DNA from: an uncultured Collinsella sp. | GTDB taxonomy: Bacteria; Actinomycetota; Coriobacteriia; Coriobacteriales; Coriobacteriaceae | Assembly: GCA_958403205.1 (NCBI GenBank) | Contig: CATXWM010000001.1 | Location: 83,422 to 147,421, forward strand | Length of the DNA: 64,000 nucleotides | Direction: 5' to 3' | In this document: piece after piece, positions 1-8,376 of the stretch | Position numbering within the stretch: the stretch's first letter is position 1 | Layout of the letters: each line of letters begins with the position of its first letter | Notes under the pieces: generated by a model | What the model was told of the DNA's origin: nothing | Databases searched by the model: none | Seen by the model: the letters and a program-made list of their open reading frames with translations, nothing else | Program-made: the position numbers and the translations under genes

Positions 1-518
1 TCAAGTGCCAGATGGCCTCTTGGCGTCAGGGCACCCAGTCTGCTAAGGGTCGCTCTGAGGTTTCCGGTGGCGGCAAGAAGCCTTGGCGTCAGAAGGGCAC
101 CGGCCGTGCCCGTCAGGGTTCCATCCGTGCTGCCCAGTGGCGTCACGGTGGCGTTGTCTTCGCCCCCAAGCCCCGTTCCTACGCTAAGCGTATGAACAAC
201 AAGGAGGTCAAGCTGGCTATGCGCTCCGCGCTGTCCGCCAAGCTGGCCGATGGCGAGCTCGTGCTCGTCGACGACTACGGCTTCGAGAAGCCTTCCACCA
301 AGGCTGCCGTCGCCATGCTCAAGGCTCTTGGCCTTGAGGGCAAGCGTCTGACCATCATCGTTCGCGATGAGGACGTCAACGCCTACCTGTCGTTCCGCAA
401 CATTCCCAAGACGTTCATCATCACCGCTGACGAGGCCAACACCTACGATCTCGTCAACAACAACGCTGTGCTGATGCCCGCCGACATCGCCGCTCACTTC
501 GGGGAGGTGCTTGCATAA
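1..518 (+). CDS. rplD: 50S ribosomal protein L4 (5'-truncated by window edge)
   Basis: L4 binds 23S rRNA early in 50S assembly and lines the peptide exit tunnel. The reading frame is open from base 3, so the ATG at 12 is internal. Roughly 40 N-terminal residues are missing compared with the usual length of about 205. The conserved core with GGGKKPWRQKGTGRARQGS, which contributes to the tunnel loop, is present. The stop codon at 516-518 directly abuts the rplW start, and the rplW Shine-Dalgarno (GGGGAGGTG, 501-509) lies inside rplD, so the two are translationally linked. Gene order is that of the S10 operon. Confidence 0.97.
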   Translation, partial: KCQMASWRQGTQSAKGRSEVSGGGKKPWRQKGTGRARQGSIRAAQWRHGGVVFAPKPRSYAKRMNNKEVKLAMRSALSAKLADGELVLVDDYGFEKPSTKAAVAMLKALGLEGKRLTIIVRDEDVNAYLSFRNIPKTFIITADEANTYDLVNNNAVLMPADIAAHFGEVLA

Positions 519-806
519 ATGACCGCCCACGAGATCATCATCCGTCCGATCGTGTCCGAGCGTTCCTTCTCCGGCATGGAGCTGAACAAGTACACGTTCG
601 AGGTCGCCAAGGATGCTAACAAGTATCAGATCAAGGACGCTGTCGAGGAGATCTTCGGCGTCAAGGTCGTTCGCGTGAACACCCTGACGGTCAAGCCCAA
701 GACCAAGCGCGTGCGCTATGTCGCCGGCAAGACCCGTTCTTGGAAGAAGGCCATCGTCACGCTGGCCGAGGGCGACACCATCGAGGTCTTTGGCAACCAG
801 GCCTAA
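519..806 (+). CDS. rplW: 50S ribosomal protein L23
   Basis: L23 sits at the exit of the peptide tunnel, where trigger factor and the signal recognition particle dock. The 95-residue product is of normal length and carries the typical opening IIIRPIVSERS and the basic KPKTKRVRYVAGKTRSWKKA segment. It starts immediately after the rplD stop with no spacer. After it, transcription enters a 179-bp non-coding spacer with a strong hairpin before rplB, which is unusually long for this operon. Confidence 0.97.
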   Translation: MTAHEIIIRPIVSERSFSGMELNKYTFEVAKDANKYQIKDAVEEIFGVKVVRVNTLTVKPKTKRVRYVAGKTRSWKKAIVTLAEGDTIEVFGNQA

Positions 807-824
807 GACTCGCTGCTGTTGAGT

Positions 825-860
825 GAGCTCATGCCTCCCAAATAGGGGAGGCGGGAGCTC
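825..860 (+). other. Hairpin in the long rplW-rplB spacer
   Basis: The 179-bp spacer (807-985) holds a stem-loop. GAGCTC (825-830) and GCCTCCC (833-839) pair with GGGAGGC (846-852) and GAGCTC (855-860) around an AAATAG loop. No T tract follows, so it is not a canonical terminator. A -10-like TATAAA at 874-879 lies just downstream, but no convincing -35 was found. The region could be an attenuator, a protein-binding leader or an internal promoter; this is inference. Confidence 0.45.
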
Positions 861-985
861 AAGGTTTTGGGCGTATAAAATGGACACGCCCGGAACCGTG
901 TATACGTCCGGTGTCATCGCACCCGAGGCAGAACCTCGAATCCCTGTCTGCGATGGCTAACGGATTCCTATTGAAAGGGATTGTA

Positions 986-1816
986 ATGGCTGTAAAGCAC
1001 CTTAAGCCGACCTCCGCTGGTAGGCGTTGGCAGACGATCTCCGACTTCTCCGAGATCACCTGCACCAAGCCCGAGAAGTCTCTTCTCGAGCCCCTGCCCA
1101 AGAAGGCCGGTCGTAACAACAACGGCCGCATCACCACCCGCCACCAGGGCGGCGGCGTGAAGCGTCGTTACCGCGTGATCGACTTCAAGCGCAACAAGGA
1201 CGGCGTGCCCGCCAAGGTTGCCACGATCGAGTACGATCCGAACCGTTCCGCTCGCATCGCTCTGCTGCACTACGCTGACGGTGAGAAGCGCTACATCCTG
1301 GCCCCTAAGGGCCTCGAGGTCGGTCAGACCATCATGTCCGGTTCTGACGCCGACATCAAGCCGGGCAACGCTCTGCCCCTCGCCGACATCCCCGTCGGTA
1401 CGCTCATTCACGCCGTCGAGTTCCAGCCGGGCAAGGGCGCCGCTATCGCCCGTTCCGCCGGTAACTCCTGCCAGCTGATGGGTAAGGAGGGCAAGTACGC
1501 CATCGTCCGTATGCCTTCCTCCGAGATGCGCCGCATCCTCGTTACCTGCCGCGCCACCGTCGGTGAGGTCGGCAACGCCGATCACTCCAACATCGTCATC
1601 GGCAAGGCCGGCCGTAAGCGTCACATGAACGTGCGCCCGACCGTCCGCGGTACCGTCATGAACCCTGTCGACCACCCGCACGGCGGTGGCGAGGGCAAGA
1701 ACCACACCTCTGGTCGTCCCTCTGTTACCCCCTGGGGTAAGCCGACGAAGGGCCTTCGTACGCGCAAGAAGAAGAAGGTCTCGAACCAGCACATCATTCG
1801 TCGCCGTAAGAAGTAA
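986..1816 (+). CDS. rplB: 50S ribosomal protein L2
   Basis: L2 is a primary 23S rRNA-binding protein required for subunit association and peptidyl-transferase activity. I chose the ATG at 986 because it follows AAAGGGA (974-980) and gives 276 residues, the family length. An in-frame ATG at 911 would add a non-conserved extension. The protein begins [14 protein letters not shown] and carries the C-terminal signature [13 protein letters not shown], which contains the functionally important conserved His. It lies between rplW and rpsS as in the standard S10 operon. Confidence 0.97.
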   Translation: MAVKHLKPTSAGRRWQTISDFSEITCTKPEKSLLEPLPKKAGRNNNGRITTRHQGGGVKRRYRVIDFKRNKDGVPAKVATIEYDPNRSARIALLHYADGEKRYILAPKGLEVGQTIMSGSDADIKPGNALPLADIPVGTLIHAVEFQPGKGAAIARSAGNSCQLMGKEGKYAIVRMPSSEMRRILVTCRATVGEVGNADHSNIVIGKAGRKRHMNVRPTVRGTVMNPVDHPHGGGEGKNHTSGRPSVTPWGKPTKGLRTRKKKKVSNQHIIRRRKK

Positions 1817-1848
1817 TTTCGGATACCGAGTTTTAGGAGAAAGCACTT

Positions 1849-2109
1849 ATGAGCAGAAGTCTCAAAAAGGGCCCGTTCGTGGAGACTCGCCTTCTCTCGC
1901 GTATCACCGCGATGAACGAGGCTGGCAAGAAGGACGTCGTGAAGACCTGGTCCCGCGCGTCCACCATCTTCCCCGAGATGGTTGGTCACACCATCGCCGT
2001 CCACGACGGCCGCAAGCATGTGCCCGTGTATGTTACCGAGTCCATGGTTGGTCACAAGCTCGGCGAGTTCGCGCCGACTCGTACGTTCCGTGGCCACAAG
2101 GCCAAATAG
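1849..2109 (+). CDS. rpsS: 30S ribosomal protein S19
   Basis: S19 binds 16S rRNA in the head of the 30S subunit and contacts S13. The 86-residue product starts [12 protein letters not shown] and contains the family stretch [16 protein letters not shown]; it is slightly shorter than the 92-residue E. coli protein at the C-terminus. AGGAGA lies upstream of the ATG. It sits 32 bp after rplB and 14 bp before rplV. Confidence 0.97.
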   Translation: MSRSLKKGPFVETRLLSRITAMNEAGKKDVVKTWSRASTIFPEMVGHTIAVHDGRKHVPVYVTESMVGHKLGEFAPTRTFRGHKAK

Positions 2110-2123
2110 GGGGTTAACCGTAA

Positions 2124-2495
2124 ATGGCAACTAAGTCTATTGAAACTGAGGCCACCGAGGTTCGCGCCGTCGCTAAGTACGTGCGTGTTTCCCCCAGCAA
2201 GGCCCGCCTGGTGGTCGATCTGATCCGCCGCAAGCCTGTCGCTCAGGCCTTCGACATCCTCCACTTCTGCGACCGCGCCGTCGCCGTGGATGTCGAGAAG
2301 GTTCTCCGTTCCGCCGTTGCGAACGCCGAGAACAACAACGGTCTGCGTGCCGACAACCTGGTTGTCGCCGCTGCCTATGTTGACGAGGGTCCGACGCTTA
2401 AGCGCATCCGTCCCCGCGCCAAGGGTTCCGCTTCTCGCATTCTGAAGCGTACTTCCCACATCACCGTCGTCGTTGCTCCTCGAAAGGAGGCGTAA
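2124..2495 (+). CDS. rplV: 50S ribosomal protein L22
   Basis: L22 spans the 50S subunit and its beta hairpin reaches the exit tunnel near the macrolide site. The product has 123 residues, with about 13 extra residues before the conserved [21 protein letters not shown] core. The C-terminal hairpin segment [19 protein letters not shown] is intact. The gene ends 6 bp before rpsC. Confidence 0.97.
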   Translation: MATKSIETEATEVRAVAKYVRVSPSKARLVVDLIRRKPVAQAFDILHFCDRAVAVDVEKVLRSAVANAENNNGLRADNLVVAAAYVDEGPTLKRIRPRAKGSASRILKRTSHITVVVAPRKEA

Positions 2496-2501
2496 AGCTG
2501 T

Positions 2502-3212
2502 ATGGGTCAGAAAGTCTACCCCACCGGCTTCCGTCTTGGCATCACCGAGAACTGGCGCTCCCGCTGGTTCGCAGAGAAGGATTACGCTAAGACCCTCGGT
2601 AACGATCTCGAGATCCGCAAGTACCTCGAGAAGCGTCTTTCCCGCGCAGCTGTCTCCCGCGTCGAGATCGAGCGCGCTGGCGACAAGGTGAAGGTCATCA
2701 TCCTCACCGCTCGCCCCGGCGTTGTCATCGGTAAGAAGGGTGCCGAGATCGATACCCTCCGTACCGAGCTCGAGAAGGTCGCTGGCGTTTCCAAGGGCCA
2801 GCTCTCCGTCGACGTTGTCGAGATCAAGCGCCCCGAGCTCGACGCCAACCTCGTTGCTCAGTCTATCGCCGAGCAGCTCGAGGGCCGCGTTGCCTTCCGT
2901 CGCGCTATGCGCAAGGCTGTCCAGTCCGCCCGCAAGGCCGGCGCTAAGGGCATCCGTATCCAGTGCTCCGGTCGTCTCGGCGGTGCCGAGATGGGCCGTC
3001 GTGAGTGGTACCGCGAGGGTCGCGTGCCTCTGCACACCCTCCGTGCCAAGATCGACTACGGCACGGCTGTCGCCAGCACCACCATGGGCGCTTGCGGCGT
3101 GAAGGTCTGGATCTACCTGGGCGAGAAGCTCCCGGGCCAGCCTGTTCCCAACCCTGCACTCGAGGGCTCTTCCCGTCCTCGTCGTCGTAACTCCGAGAGG
3201 AGGGGTCAGTAG
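2502..3212 (+). CDS. rpsC: 30S ribosomal protein S3
   Basis: S3 forms part of the mRNA entry channel and has helicase function with S4. The 236-residue protein opens [14 protein letters not shown]. It carries the KH domain motif [11 protein letters not shown] in the N-terminal half and the C-terminal S3 domain with [15 protein letters not shown] basic Arg-rich tail ([12 protein letters not shown]) extends the end. Its TAG stop overlaps the GTG start of rplP by one base, which indicates translational coupling. Confidence 0.97.
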   Translation: MGQKVYPTGFRLGITENWRSRWFAEKDYAKTLGNDLEIRKYLEKRLSRAAVSRVEIERAGDKVKVIILTARPGVVIGKKGAEIDTLRTELEKVAGVSKGQLSVDVVEIKRPELDANLVAQSIAEQLEGRVAFRRAMRKAVQSARKAGAKGIRIQCSGRLGGAEMGRREWYREGRVPLHTLRAKIDYGTAVASTTMGACGVKVWIYLGEKLPGQPVPNPALEGSSRPRRRNSERRGQ

Positions 3213-3715
3213 TGCTTGCCCCTAAGCGTATTCTTCACCGCAAGGTGCAGCGTGGCTCCATGAAGGGCCAGGCCAAGGGTAATACCGAGCTGCATTTCGG
3301 CGAGTTTGGTATCCAGGCTCTCGAGGCCCATTGGATCACCAACCGTCAGATCGAGGCCGCTCGTATTGCCATGACCCGCTACATGAAGCGTGGCGGTCGT
3401 GTCTACATCACGATCTTCCCCGATAAGCCCATCACCAAGAAGCCTGCCGAGACTCGCATGGGTTCTGGTAAGGGTAACCCCGAGGAGTGGGTGGCCGTCG
3501 TCAAGCCCGGCCGCATCATGTTCGAGGTCAAGGGCGTGCCCGAGGAGGTCGCTCGCGAGGCTCTGCGTCTTGCACAGCACAAGCTTCCCATCAAGACCAA
3601 GATTGTTGCTGCTAAGAACGCTGAGCAGCGCATCGAGAAGGAGATGGCTGAGGAGGCCGCTCTCGAGGCCAAGTGGGCTGCTGAGGACGCCGCCGCCGCC
3701 AAGGAGGAGAACTAA
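3212..3715 (+). CDS. rplP: 50S ribosomal protein L16 with long charged tail
   Basis: L16 organises the A-site tRNA region of the 50S subunit. The start is GTG at 3212, overlapping the rpsC stop, and the protein begins [19 protein letters not shown]. The conserved core ends near residue 138 (LPIKTKIV). The remaining roughly 28 residues form an Ala/Glu/Lys-rich tail, probably helical, giving 167 residues against the usual 137-144. The stop overlaps the rpmC ATG by one base (TAATG). Confidence 0.96.
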   Translation: MLAPKRILHRKVQRGSMKGQAKGNTELHFGEFGIQALEAHWITNRQIEAARIAMTRYMKRGGRVYITIFPDKPITKKPAETRMGSGKGNPEEWVAVVKPGRIMFEVKGVPEEVAREALRLAQHKLPIKTKIVAAKNAEQRIEKEMAEEAALEAKWAAEDAAAAKEEN

Positions 3716-3930
3716 TGAAGCCCGCAGAGATTCGTGAGCTCTCGGACGCTCAGCTCGTTGAGAAGCTGAAGGAAATGCGCGCCGAGCTCTTTAACCTTCG
3801 TTTCCAGATGGCCACCAGCCAGCTGGACAACACCGCTCGCGTCAACACCGTGAAGAAGGACATCGCTCGCGTCCTCACGGAGCAGCGCGCCCGCGAGATC
3901 GCAGCGGAGAAGTCCGCTGTCGCCGAGTAG
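3715..3930 (+). CDS. rpmC: 50S ribosomal protein L29
   Basis: L29 is a small two-helix protein near the tunnel exit that contacts L23. The 71-residue product has the family pattern ELSDAQLVEKLKEMRAELFN followed by LDNTARVNTVKKDIARVLT. Translation is coupled to rplP through a one-base overlap. The gene is followed 16 bp later by rpsQ, as in other S10/spc clusters. Confidence 0.97.
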   Translation: MKPAEIRELSDAQLVEKLKEMRAELFNLRFQMATSQLDNTARVNTVKKDIARVLTEQRAREIAAEKSAVAE

Positions 3931-3946
3931 GACCTAAGGAGAGAAC

Positions 3947-4207
3947 ATGACTGATTCGCGTAACTCGCGTAAGGTCCGTACGGGTGTCGTTACCTCCGTC
4001 TCCGGTGCCAAGACCATTGTTGTCACCATCACCGAGCGCAAGCGTCACCCCAAGTACGGCAAGATGATGACCAGCTCCAAGAAGCTGCACGCTCACGACG
4101 AGGAGTGCACGGCTGGCGTGGGCGATACCGTCCGCGTTATGGAGACCCGTCCTATGTCCAAGATGAAGCGTTGGCGCCTCATCGAGGTCGTCGAGCGCGC
4201 TAAATAA
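3947..4207 (+). CDS. rpsQ: 30S ribosomal protein S17
   Basis: S17 is an OB-fold primary 16S rRNA-binding protein. The 86-residue protein contains RKVRTGVVTSVSGAKTIVV and the conserved HDEECTAGVGDTVRVMETRPMSKMKRW segment (split here by position: residues near 48 to 74). TAAGGAGAG precedes the start. A 118-bp spacer separates it from rplN; this is where S10 and spc transcription units meet in many bacteria. It contains a TATAAA hexamer (4275-4280) without a clear -35. Confidence 0.96.
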   Translation: MTDSRNSRKVRTGVVTSVSGAKTIVVTITERKRHPKYGKMMTSSKKLHAHDEECTAGVGDTVRVMETRPMSKMKRWRLIEVVERAK

Positions 4208-4325
4208 GCAGTCGCTCTTACGACTTGTACGTTTCCGAAGATGTGCGTATGTCTGGCTTGCATACCACGGGCCGTATAAAGGCTGCGCACCTCTCTTCGG
4301 TTCTTAGTTCGGAGGAACATCTACC

Positions 4326-4694
4326 ATGATTCAGATGCAAACCATGCTGAACGTCGCCGACAACTCCGGCGCTCGCAAGATTCGCTGCATCAAGGTGCTT
4401 GGCGGTTCCAAGCGTCGTTATGCAGGCATCGGCGATGTGTTCATCGGTGCTGTCCAGGAGGCTACCCCTGGCGCCAACGTCAAGAAGAAGGACGTTGTCC
4501 GTTGCGTCGTCGTTCGCACCGTTAAGGAGATCCGCCGCAAGGATGGCTCCTACATTCGCTTTGATGAGAACGCCTGCGTTGTCATCAACAACGATGGTTC
4601 GCCCGTCGGCACCCGTATCTTCGGGCCTGTCGCTCGCGAGCTTCGTGACAAGAAGTACATGAAGATCGTCTCGCTCGCTCCCGAGACCCTGTAG
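4326..4694 (+). CDS. rplN: 50S ribosomal protein L14
   Basis: L14 lies at the subunit interface next to L19 and binds RsfS. The 122-residue product begins [19 protein letters not shown] and ends with the conserved [23 protein letters not shown], matching the family over its full length. CGGAGG (4310-4315) precedes the ATG. It is the first gene of the spc segment and is followed 13 bp later by rplX. Confidence 0.97.
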   Translation: MIQMQTMLNVADNSGARKIRCIKVLGGSKRRYAGIGDVFIGAVQEATPGANVKKKDVVRCVVVRTVKEIRRKDGSYIRFDENACVVINNDGSPVGTRIFGPVARELRDKKYMKIVSLAPETL

Positions 4695-4707
4695 TTAGGG
4701 GAGATAT

Positions 4708-5013
4708 ATGTATATCAAGAAGGGCGATAAGGTCCAGGTTCTCTCTGGTAAGGATCGCGGCAAGCAGGGCGTTGTCCTGCGTGCTCTCCCCGCCGAGAAC
4801 AAGGTCGTTGTCGAGGGCGTTTCGGTCGTCAAGAAGGCCGTCAAGCCCAACGCTGCCAACCAGCAGGGCGGCATCGTTTCGCAGGAGGCTCCTATCGACG
4901 CCTCTAACGTCAATCTCGTCTGCCCCGAGTGCGGTAAGGTTACCCGCGTCGGTCACGAGAAGGACGGCAAGAACAAGCTGCGCGTCTGCAAGAAGTGCGG
5001 CCACAAGTTCTAA
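4708..5013 (+). CDS. rplX: 50S ribosomal protein L24
   Basis: L24 initiates 50S assembly and lies near the tunnel exit. The 101-residue protein has the KOW motif ([17 protein letters not shown]) at its N-terminus. Its C-terminal third carries four cysteines in two CxxC pairs (CPEC and CKKC), consistent with a zinc ribbon seen in many Gram-positive L24 proteins. In most bacteria rplE follows directly. Here a strong terminator follows and rplE is found about 37 kb downstream. Confidence 0.97.
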   Translation: MYIKKGDKVQVLSGKDRGKQGVVLRALPAENKVVVEGVSVVKKAVKPNAANQQGGIVSQEAPIDASNVNLVCPECGKVTRVGHEKDGKNKLRVCKKCGHKF

Positions 5014-5041
5014 GCTGCCCGCAACATCAAGTTGCTAGCAA

Positions 5042-5075
5042 AGGCCCGGATGCCCCACGGCACCCGGGCCTTTTT
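5042..5075 (+). terminator. Rho-independent terminator after rplX
   Basis: AGGCCCGG (5042-5049) pairs with CCGGGCCT (5064-5071), with an inner TGCC/GGCA stem and a CCAC loop, followed by a T run from 5071. It ends transcription of the first half of the split ribosomal operon. Confidence 0.9.
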
Positions 5076-5097
5076 CTATCCCTACTCATTGGGGGCT

Positions 5098-5163
5098 CAT
5101 TGGGGACAGACTTAAATGAGTGGTCGTCGCTTGGCATTCATTGGGGACAGGCTTAAATGAGTG
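5098..5163 (+). repeat. Two tandem copies of a 26-bp repeat, 40-bp period
   Basis: Copies at 5098-5123 and 5138-5163 share TCATTGGGGACAG followed by CTTAAATGAGTG with one difference. Each copy has CATT and AATG ends that can pair. It lies in a 514-bp gap (5014-5527) without genes, together with the next repeat and an operator-like region. Confidence 0.8.
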
Positions 5164-5183
5164 CCGTTGAAACGCCGGTAGCT

Positions 5184-5236
5184 GGGGACGTTCCCTATGT
5201 GCCGGCAGTTAGGGAAGTCCCTATCTGCCGGCAGTT
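5184..5236 (+). repeat. Dispersed GGGGACGTTCC element with duplicated GCCGGCAGTT
   Basis: GGGGACGTTCC (5184-5194) leads into two near-identical 18-bp copies ending in TGCCGGCAGTT at 5193-5210 and 5219-5236, with a 26-bp period. Related tags occur at 60911, 62941 and 63947, so this is a dispersed intergenic element. Function is unknown. Confidence 0.65.
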
Positions 5237-5344
5237 TGGAACAGTCCTTTGATGGCTGCGCCCCCCAGAGGGGTGGAGTAATACAGCCTACTCTGTCTTT
5301 TATGGCTATGGTGTTCCGCCCTTTTATGTTTCATAAGGATCGTC

Positions 5345-5484
5345 GCATGCGCATTTACGCGTATAGCCTTGCGCGATAATGCGCATAACCGCGCAAACAT
5401 CTGCCAACTATGGCTAAATAATGACCGATAAGCAAATAAACACGCAAACACGAGCAGATACGCGCGCAATTGTGCGAATATAGG
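5345..5484 (+). promoter_or_regulatory. Upstream region with reiterated GCGCA motifs
   Basis: The region before the oxidoreductase gene contains many variants of GCGCA/TGCGC, for example TTGCGCGATAATGCGC, CCGCGCAAACA, ACACGCAAACA and the near-palindrome GCGCAATTGTGC (5465-5476). Such reiteration suggests operators, possibly for the DeoR-family regulator encoded in the same operon. No confident -10/-35 pair was identified. Confidence 0.4.
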
Positions 5485-5527
5485 GTTGTTAGAAATGAAG
5501 GACTTCCGATACCTCAGGAGGCACATA

Positions 5528-6607
5528 ATGGCAGATTCCAAACAGGCTCCGCTCGACGCCGAAGCAGCCGCTAAGGCGGCATTTGCCTCGGTCCAGGACA
5601 AGCGATTCCCCAACGATATTTTTACGGCTCCCGAGCTTCGTTGGGCTGTGATCGGGTGCGGCGTTATCGCCAACCAGATGGCCCAGTCTCTCGCTCTTGC
5701 CGGCCGCAAGCTTGCGGGCGTTGCCAACCGCACTCTGTCCAAGGCTCAAGCTTTTGCAGAGCAGTATGGCGTTGAGAAGGTCTATGAAACGGTCGAGGAT
5801 CTCTATGCCGATCCGAACATTGACGCAGTCTATATCACCACGCCGCACAACACTCACATCACCTACCTGCGATCCGCTCTGGCAGCCGGCAAGCATGTGC
5901 TCTGTGAGAAGGCTATTACCCTCAACTCCGCCGAGCTCGACGAGGCCCGCGCCATTGCCGGTGATCACAACGTCGTCCTTATGGACGCCACCACGGTGCT
6001 TCACATGCCCTTATATCAAGAGCTGCGTCGCCGCATGGATGACGGTGAGTTCGGCCGCATGAATCTCGCCCAACTCAACTTTGGCAGCTATAAGGAGTAC
6101 GGCGACCTGACCAACCGCTTCTACAACCGCAACCTTGCTGGCGGTGCCATGCTCGATATTGGCGTGTATGCCCTGTCTGTCATGCGCCTCTTTATGGCGA
6201 GCCAGCCCGCTGAGGTTGTCTCGCTGGGCAATACCTGTGAGACCGGCGTTGACGTTGCGGGCGGCATCGTATGCCGTAATTCCGAACAGCAGCTGGGCGT
6301 GGTGAGCCTCACGCTCCACTCCAAGCAGCCCAAGCGCTCGGTCATCAGCTTCGATAAGTGCTACATCGAGGTCAACGATTATCCGCGTGCCGATTACGCG
6401 ACCATCGTGTGGACTGCGGACGGCCACCGCGAGGAGGTCCACGCCGGCACCGAGGCTTACGCCCTGTGCTATGAGATGGCCGATCTTGAGAAGGCCGTTG
6501 CCGGCGACGACTCCAAGCGCGAGCTGCTGGGTTATGCTTCTGATGTTATGGAGCTTATGACCAGGCTTCGCGCCGACTGGGGAGTCGTGTATCCCGAGGA
6601 GGATTAA
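5528..6607 (+). CDS. Gfo/Idh/MocA family NAD(P)-dependent oxidoreductase
   Basis: The 359-residue protein is a dehydrogenase of the Gfo/Idh/MocA family, which acts on sugars, inositols and related polyols. The N-terminal Rossmann fold shows WAVIGCGVIANQMAQSLALAG near residues 36-56. The EKP-like segment is CEKAITLN, and the C-terminal domain contains GGAMLDIGVYAL, the place of the catalytic Asp in the family. I chose ATG 5528 because AGGAGG (5516-5521) lies 6 bp upstream; an in-frame start at 5486 lacks this. It is followed 3 bp later by a DeoR regulator, suggesting a small carbohydrate operon. The substrate cannot be read from the sequence. Confidence 0.88.
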   Translation: MADSKQAPLDAEAAAKAAFASVQDKRFPNDIFTAPELRWAVIGCGVIANQMAQSLALAGRKLAGVANRTLSKAQAFAEQYGVEKVYETVEDLYADPNIDAVYITTPHNTHITYLRSALAAGKHVLCEKAITLNSAELDEARAIAGDHNVVLMDATTVLHMPLYQELRRRMDDGEFGRMNLAQLNFGSYKEYGDLTNRFYNRNLAGGAMLDIGVYALSVMRLFMASQPAEVVSLGNTCETGVDVAGGIVCRNSEQQLGVVSLTLHSKQPKRSVISFDKCYIEVNDYPRADYATIVWTADGHREEVHAGTEAYALCYEMADLEKAVAGDDSKRELLGYASDVMELMTRLRADWGVVYPEED

Positions 6608-6610
6608 GCG

Positions 6611-7357
6611 ATGCTAGCGGAAGATAGGCTTAATGCGATTGTGTCGATGGTGCAGCAGGCTGGCTCGGTTACTGTGCCAGAGCTTGCCGATACCCTGGGC
6701 GTGACGGCGTCTACCATTCGGCGCGACCTGCAGACGCTCGACCGAGCGCATCGCATCGCCAAGGTCCACGGTGGAGCGACGAGTCTTGAACGCGCGCACG
6801 TGACGCGCGACCTAACGCTTAATGAGCGCAGCGACCTCCATAACGACGACAAGGAGCGTATCTGCGCCCGCGCCGCGGCGCTCGTGGAGCCCGAGAGCTT
6901 TGTGTACATCGATTCGGGTTCGACAACGCTCAGACTCATCGAGCATCTTCCGCATCTCGAATCGGTCACCTATGTGACTGATTCCGTGCTCCATGCTCAG
7001 CATCTCGCTGTGCGCGGCATGCGCACCGTGGTGCTGGGCGGCGAGCTTAAACCCGAGACCGAGGCGCTCGTTGGCCCCGATGCTCTGGCAACCCTAGATC
7101 GCTACAACTTTAACTGCGGCTTTTGGGGTTCTAACGGCATTGCCGCCGAGCAGGGCTTTACGACGCCCGATATCGAGGAAGCGCAGGTCAAGCGTATCTC
7201 GATGCGCCATACCGCCAAACGCTTCGTAATCTCGGACGCCAGTAAATTTGGTATGGTGGCGCCCATCAAGTTCGCGGACTTCCGAGACGCAACGATTATT
7301 ACCGCAGGCGAGGTGCCCGCCAAGTACCAGTCGATGGACAACGTCATCACGGTCTAG
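6611..7357 (+). CDS. DeoR/GlpR family transcriptional regulator
   Basis: The 248-residue protein has the N-terminal DeoR helix-turn-helix (VPELADTLGVTASTIRRDLQ, residues about 23-42). The C-terminal part has the sugar-phosphate-sensing DeoRC fold, with VYIDSGSTTLRLIEHL, VLGGELKPETEALVGP and CGFWGSNGI segments. Such proteins usually repress nearby sugar catabolic genes until a sugar phosphate binds. The gene lies 3 bp after the oxidoreductase, so autoregulation of that two-gene operon is likely. The effector is unknown. Confidence 0.9.
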   Translation: MLAEDRLNAIVSMVQQAGSVTVPELADTLGVTASTIRRDLQTLDRAHRIAKVHGGATSLERAHVTRDLTLNERSDLHNDDKERICARAAALVEPESFVYIDSGSTTLRLIEHLPHLESVTYVTDSVLHAQHLAVRGMRTVVLGGELKPETEALVGPDALATLDRYNFNCGFWGSNGIAAEQGFTTPDIEEAQVKRISMRHTAKRFVISDASKFGMVAPIKFADFRDATIITAGEVPAKYQSMDNVITV

Positions 7358-7444
7358 CGATGGGACAAGGCCAAAACCACCACAAAGGTGCCTGTCCCCA
7401 CTGTGACGGTTAGTAACGAAAACCGAGTAGTTTTCTCAATAGAA

Positions 7445-7481
7445 AAACGGCAACGTCCATTACGGGCGTTGCCGTTTTTGT
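7445..7481 (+). terminator. Terminator downstream of the DeoR gene
   Basis: AAACGGCAACG (7445-7455) pairs perfectly with CGTTGCCGTTT (7467-7477), followed by further Ts. The A-rich left flank could let it work in both directions. Confidence 0.88.
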
Positions 7482-7502
7482 TGTCTACCGGTTTTGTCTA
7501 AG

Positions 7503-7633
7503 TCTGTAACAACTAGACCGTTAAAAGTGGGTTAGATGTTACAGATTGAGATTCTTCCGAACTGCGCCGTCCCTTTGTCTCGATCTGTAACAGATAGACC
7601 GGAAAATGGGTTCTAACTGTTACAGATCGAGAC
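7503..7633. repeat. Two copies of a TCTGTAACA/TGTTACAGA palindrome
   Basis: Copy 1 has TCTGTAACA (7503-7511) and TGTTACAGA (7537-7545). Copy 2 has perfect 17-bp arms, GTCTCGATCTGTAACAG (7577-7593) and its complement (7617-7633). Both loops contain TAGACCG and TGGGTT. This looks like a doublet of a REP/BIME-type element between convergent genes. Confidence 0.75.
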
Positions 7634-7664
7634 ATTTTGGGACCGCGGTTGAACCATTGCGGCA

Positions 7665-7703
7665 AAACCACCACAAAGGTGCCTGTCCCCATTGTGGTGG
7701 TTT
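7665..7703 (-). terminator. Likely terminator of the pseudouridine synthase gene
   Basis: AAACCACCACAA (7665-7676) pairs with TTGTGGTGGTTT (7692-7703), which overlaps the stop codon of the minus-strand gene. On the minus strand the stem ends in a TTTT run. It incorporates the second 29-bp repeat. Confidence 0.5.
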
Positions 7704-8361
7704 AGGGCTCCCAGGGGCAGGGGGCTTCGATGTGGATGTGCTCGCCGGTTACGGGATGCGTGAAGGACACGCTGTGGGCGTGGAGCATCAGGCCGCAGGG
7801 GCGCGGCGTTCCGTACAGGTCGTCGCCAACCAGGGGATGATGCTCGCTTGCCAGGTGCACACGGATTTGGTGCTTGCGGCCGGTGAGCAACTCGACATCG
7901 ATATACGAGCGCGCGGGCAGGCCACGACGGCTCTTAAGGCGTTTGAGCACCTTCACGCGCGTTTGAGACGGCTTGCCGCTGGCGCCGACGCGCATCTTTC
8001 GGCTGTCGTGACGGTCGCGGGCGATGGGCTTGTCGATGAGCTTCTCGTTCCAGTCGATCTTGCCCTCGGCGAGCGCCAGGTAGTGCTTTTCGAAAGCGTG
8101 GTCGATGACCATCTGGTCAAAGGCGGGCTGCGTCTGCTTGTCGAGCGAGAACAGCACCACGCCGGTGGTGTCACGGTCCAGGCGATTGAGCGGCTGCATG
8201 TCGGTCGCGGCAAAGCCGTCGCCCATCGCCAGCAGCAGGTCGCTGGCGTAGTCGGTGAGCGTGCGCTCGCCGGTGCCGTCGCCGTGGACGATCATGCCGG
8301 CGGGCTTGTCGATGGCCATAAGCCAGGCGTCGCAGTAGAGGACTTGAGGTTCTTCGTTCAC
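7702..8361 (-). CDS. RluA/RluD-family RNA pseudouridine synthase
   Basis: The 219-residue enzyme would isomerise uridine to pseudouridine in rRNA or tRNA. The catalytic Asp lies in NRLDRDTTGVVLFS (the HRLD motif of the family). VLYCDAWLMAIDKPAGMIVH at the start and ELLTGRKHQIRVHLA near the C-terminus are also family hallmarks. No S4 domain is present, so it is a short single-domain member. The start is GTG at 8361 with AAAGG upstream. It lies 15 bp after the U32 gene and is probably cotranscribed with it. The target base cannot be assigned. Confidence 0.9.
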   Translation of the reverse strand: MNEEPQVLYCDAWLMAIDKPAGMIVHGDGTGERTLTDYASDLLLAMGDGFAATDMQPLNRLDRDTTGVVLFSLDKQTQPAFDQMVIDHAFEKHYLALAEGKIDWNEKLIDKPIARDRHDSRKMRVGASGKPSQTRVKVLKRLKSRRGLPARSYIDVELLTGRKHQIRVHLASEHHPLVGDDLYGTPRPCGLMLHAHSVSFTHPVTGEHIHIEAPCPWEP

Positions 8362-8376
8362 GTGTAAGCCTTTCGG

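Larger units (their letters stand above)
7372..7691. repeat. Pair of identical 29-bp direct repeats
   Basis: The same 29 bp, beginning CAAAACCACCACAAAGGTGC, occur at 7372-7400 and 7663-7691. They bracket a terminator and two related palindromes in the gap between the convergent DeoR and pseudouridine synthase genes. The 344-bp gap (7358-7701) holds no gene. Confidence 0.85.
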
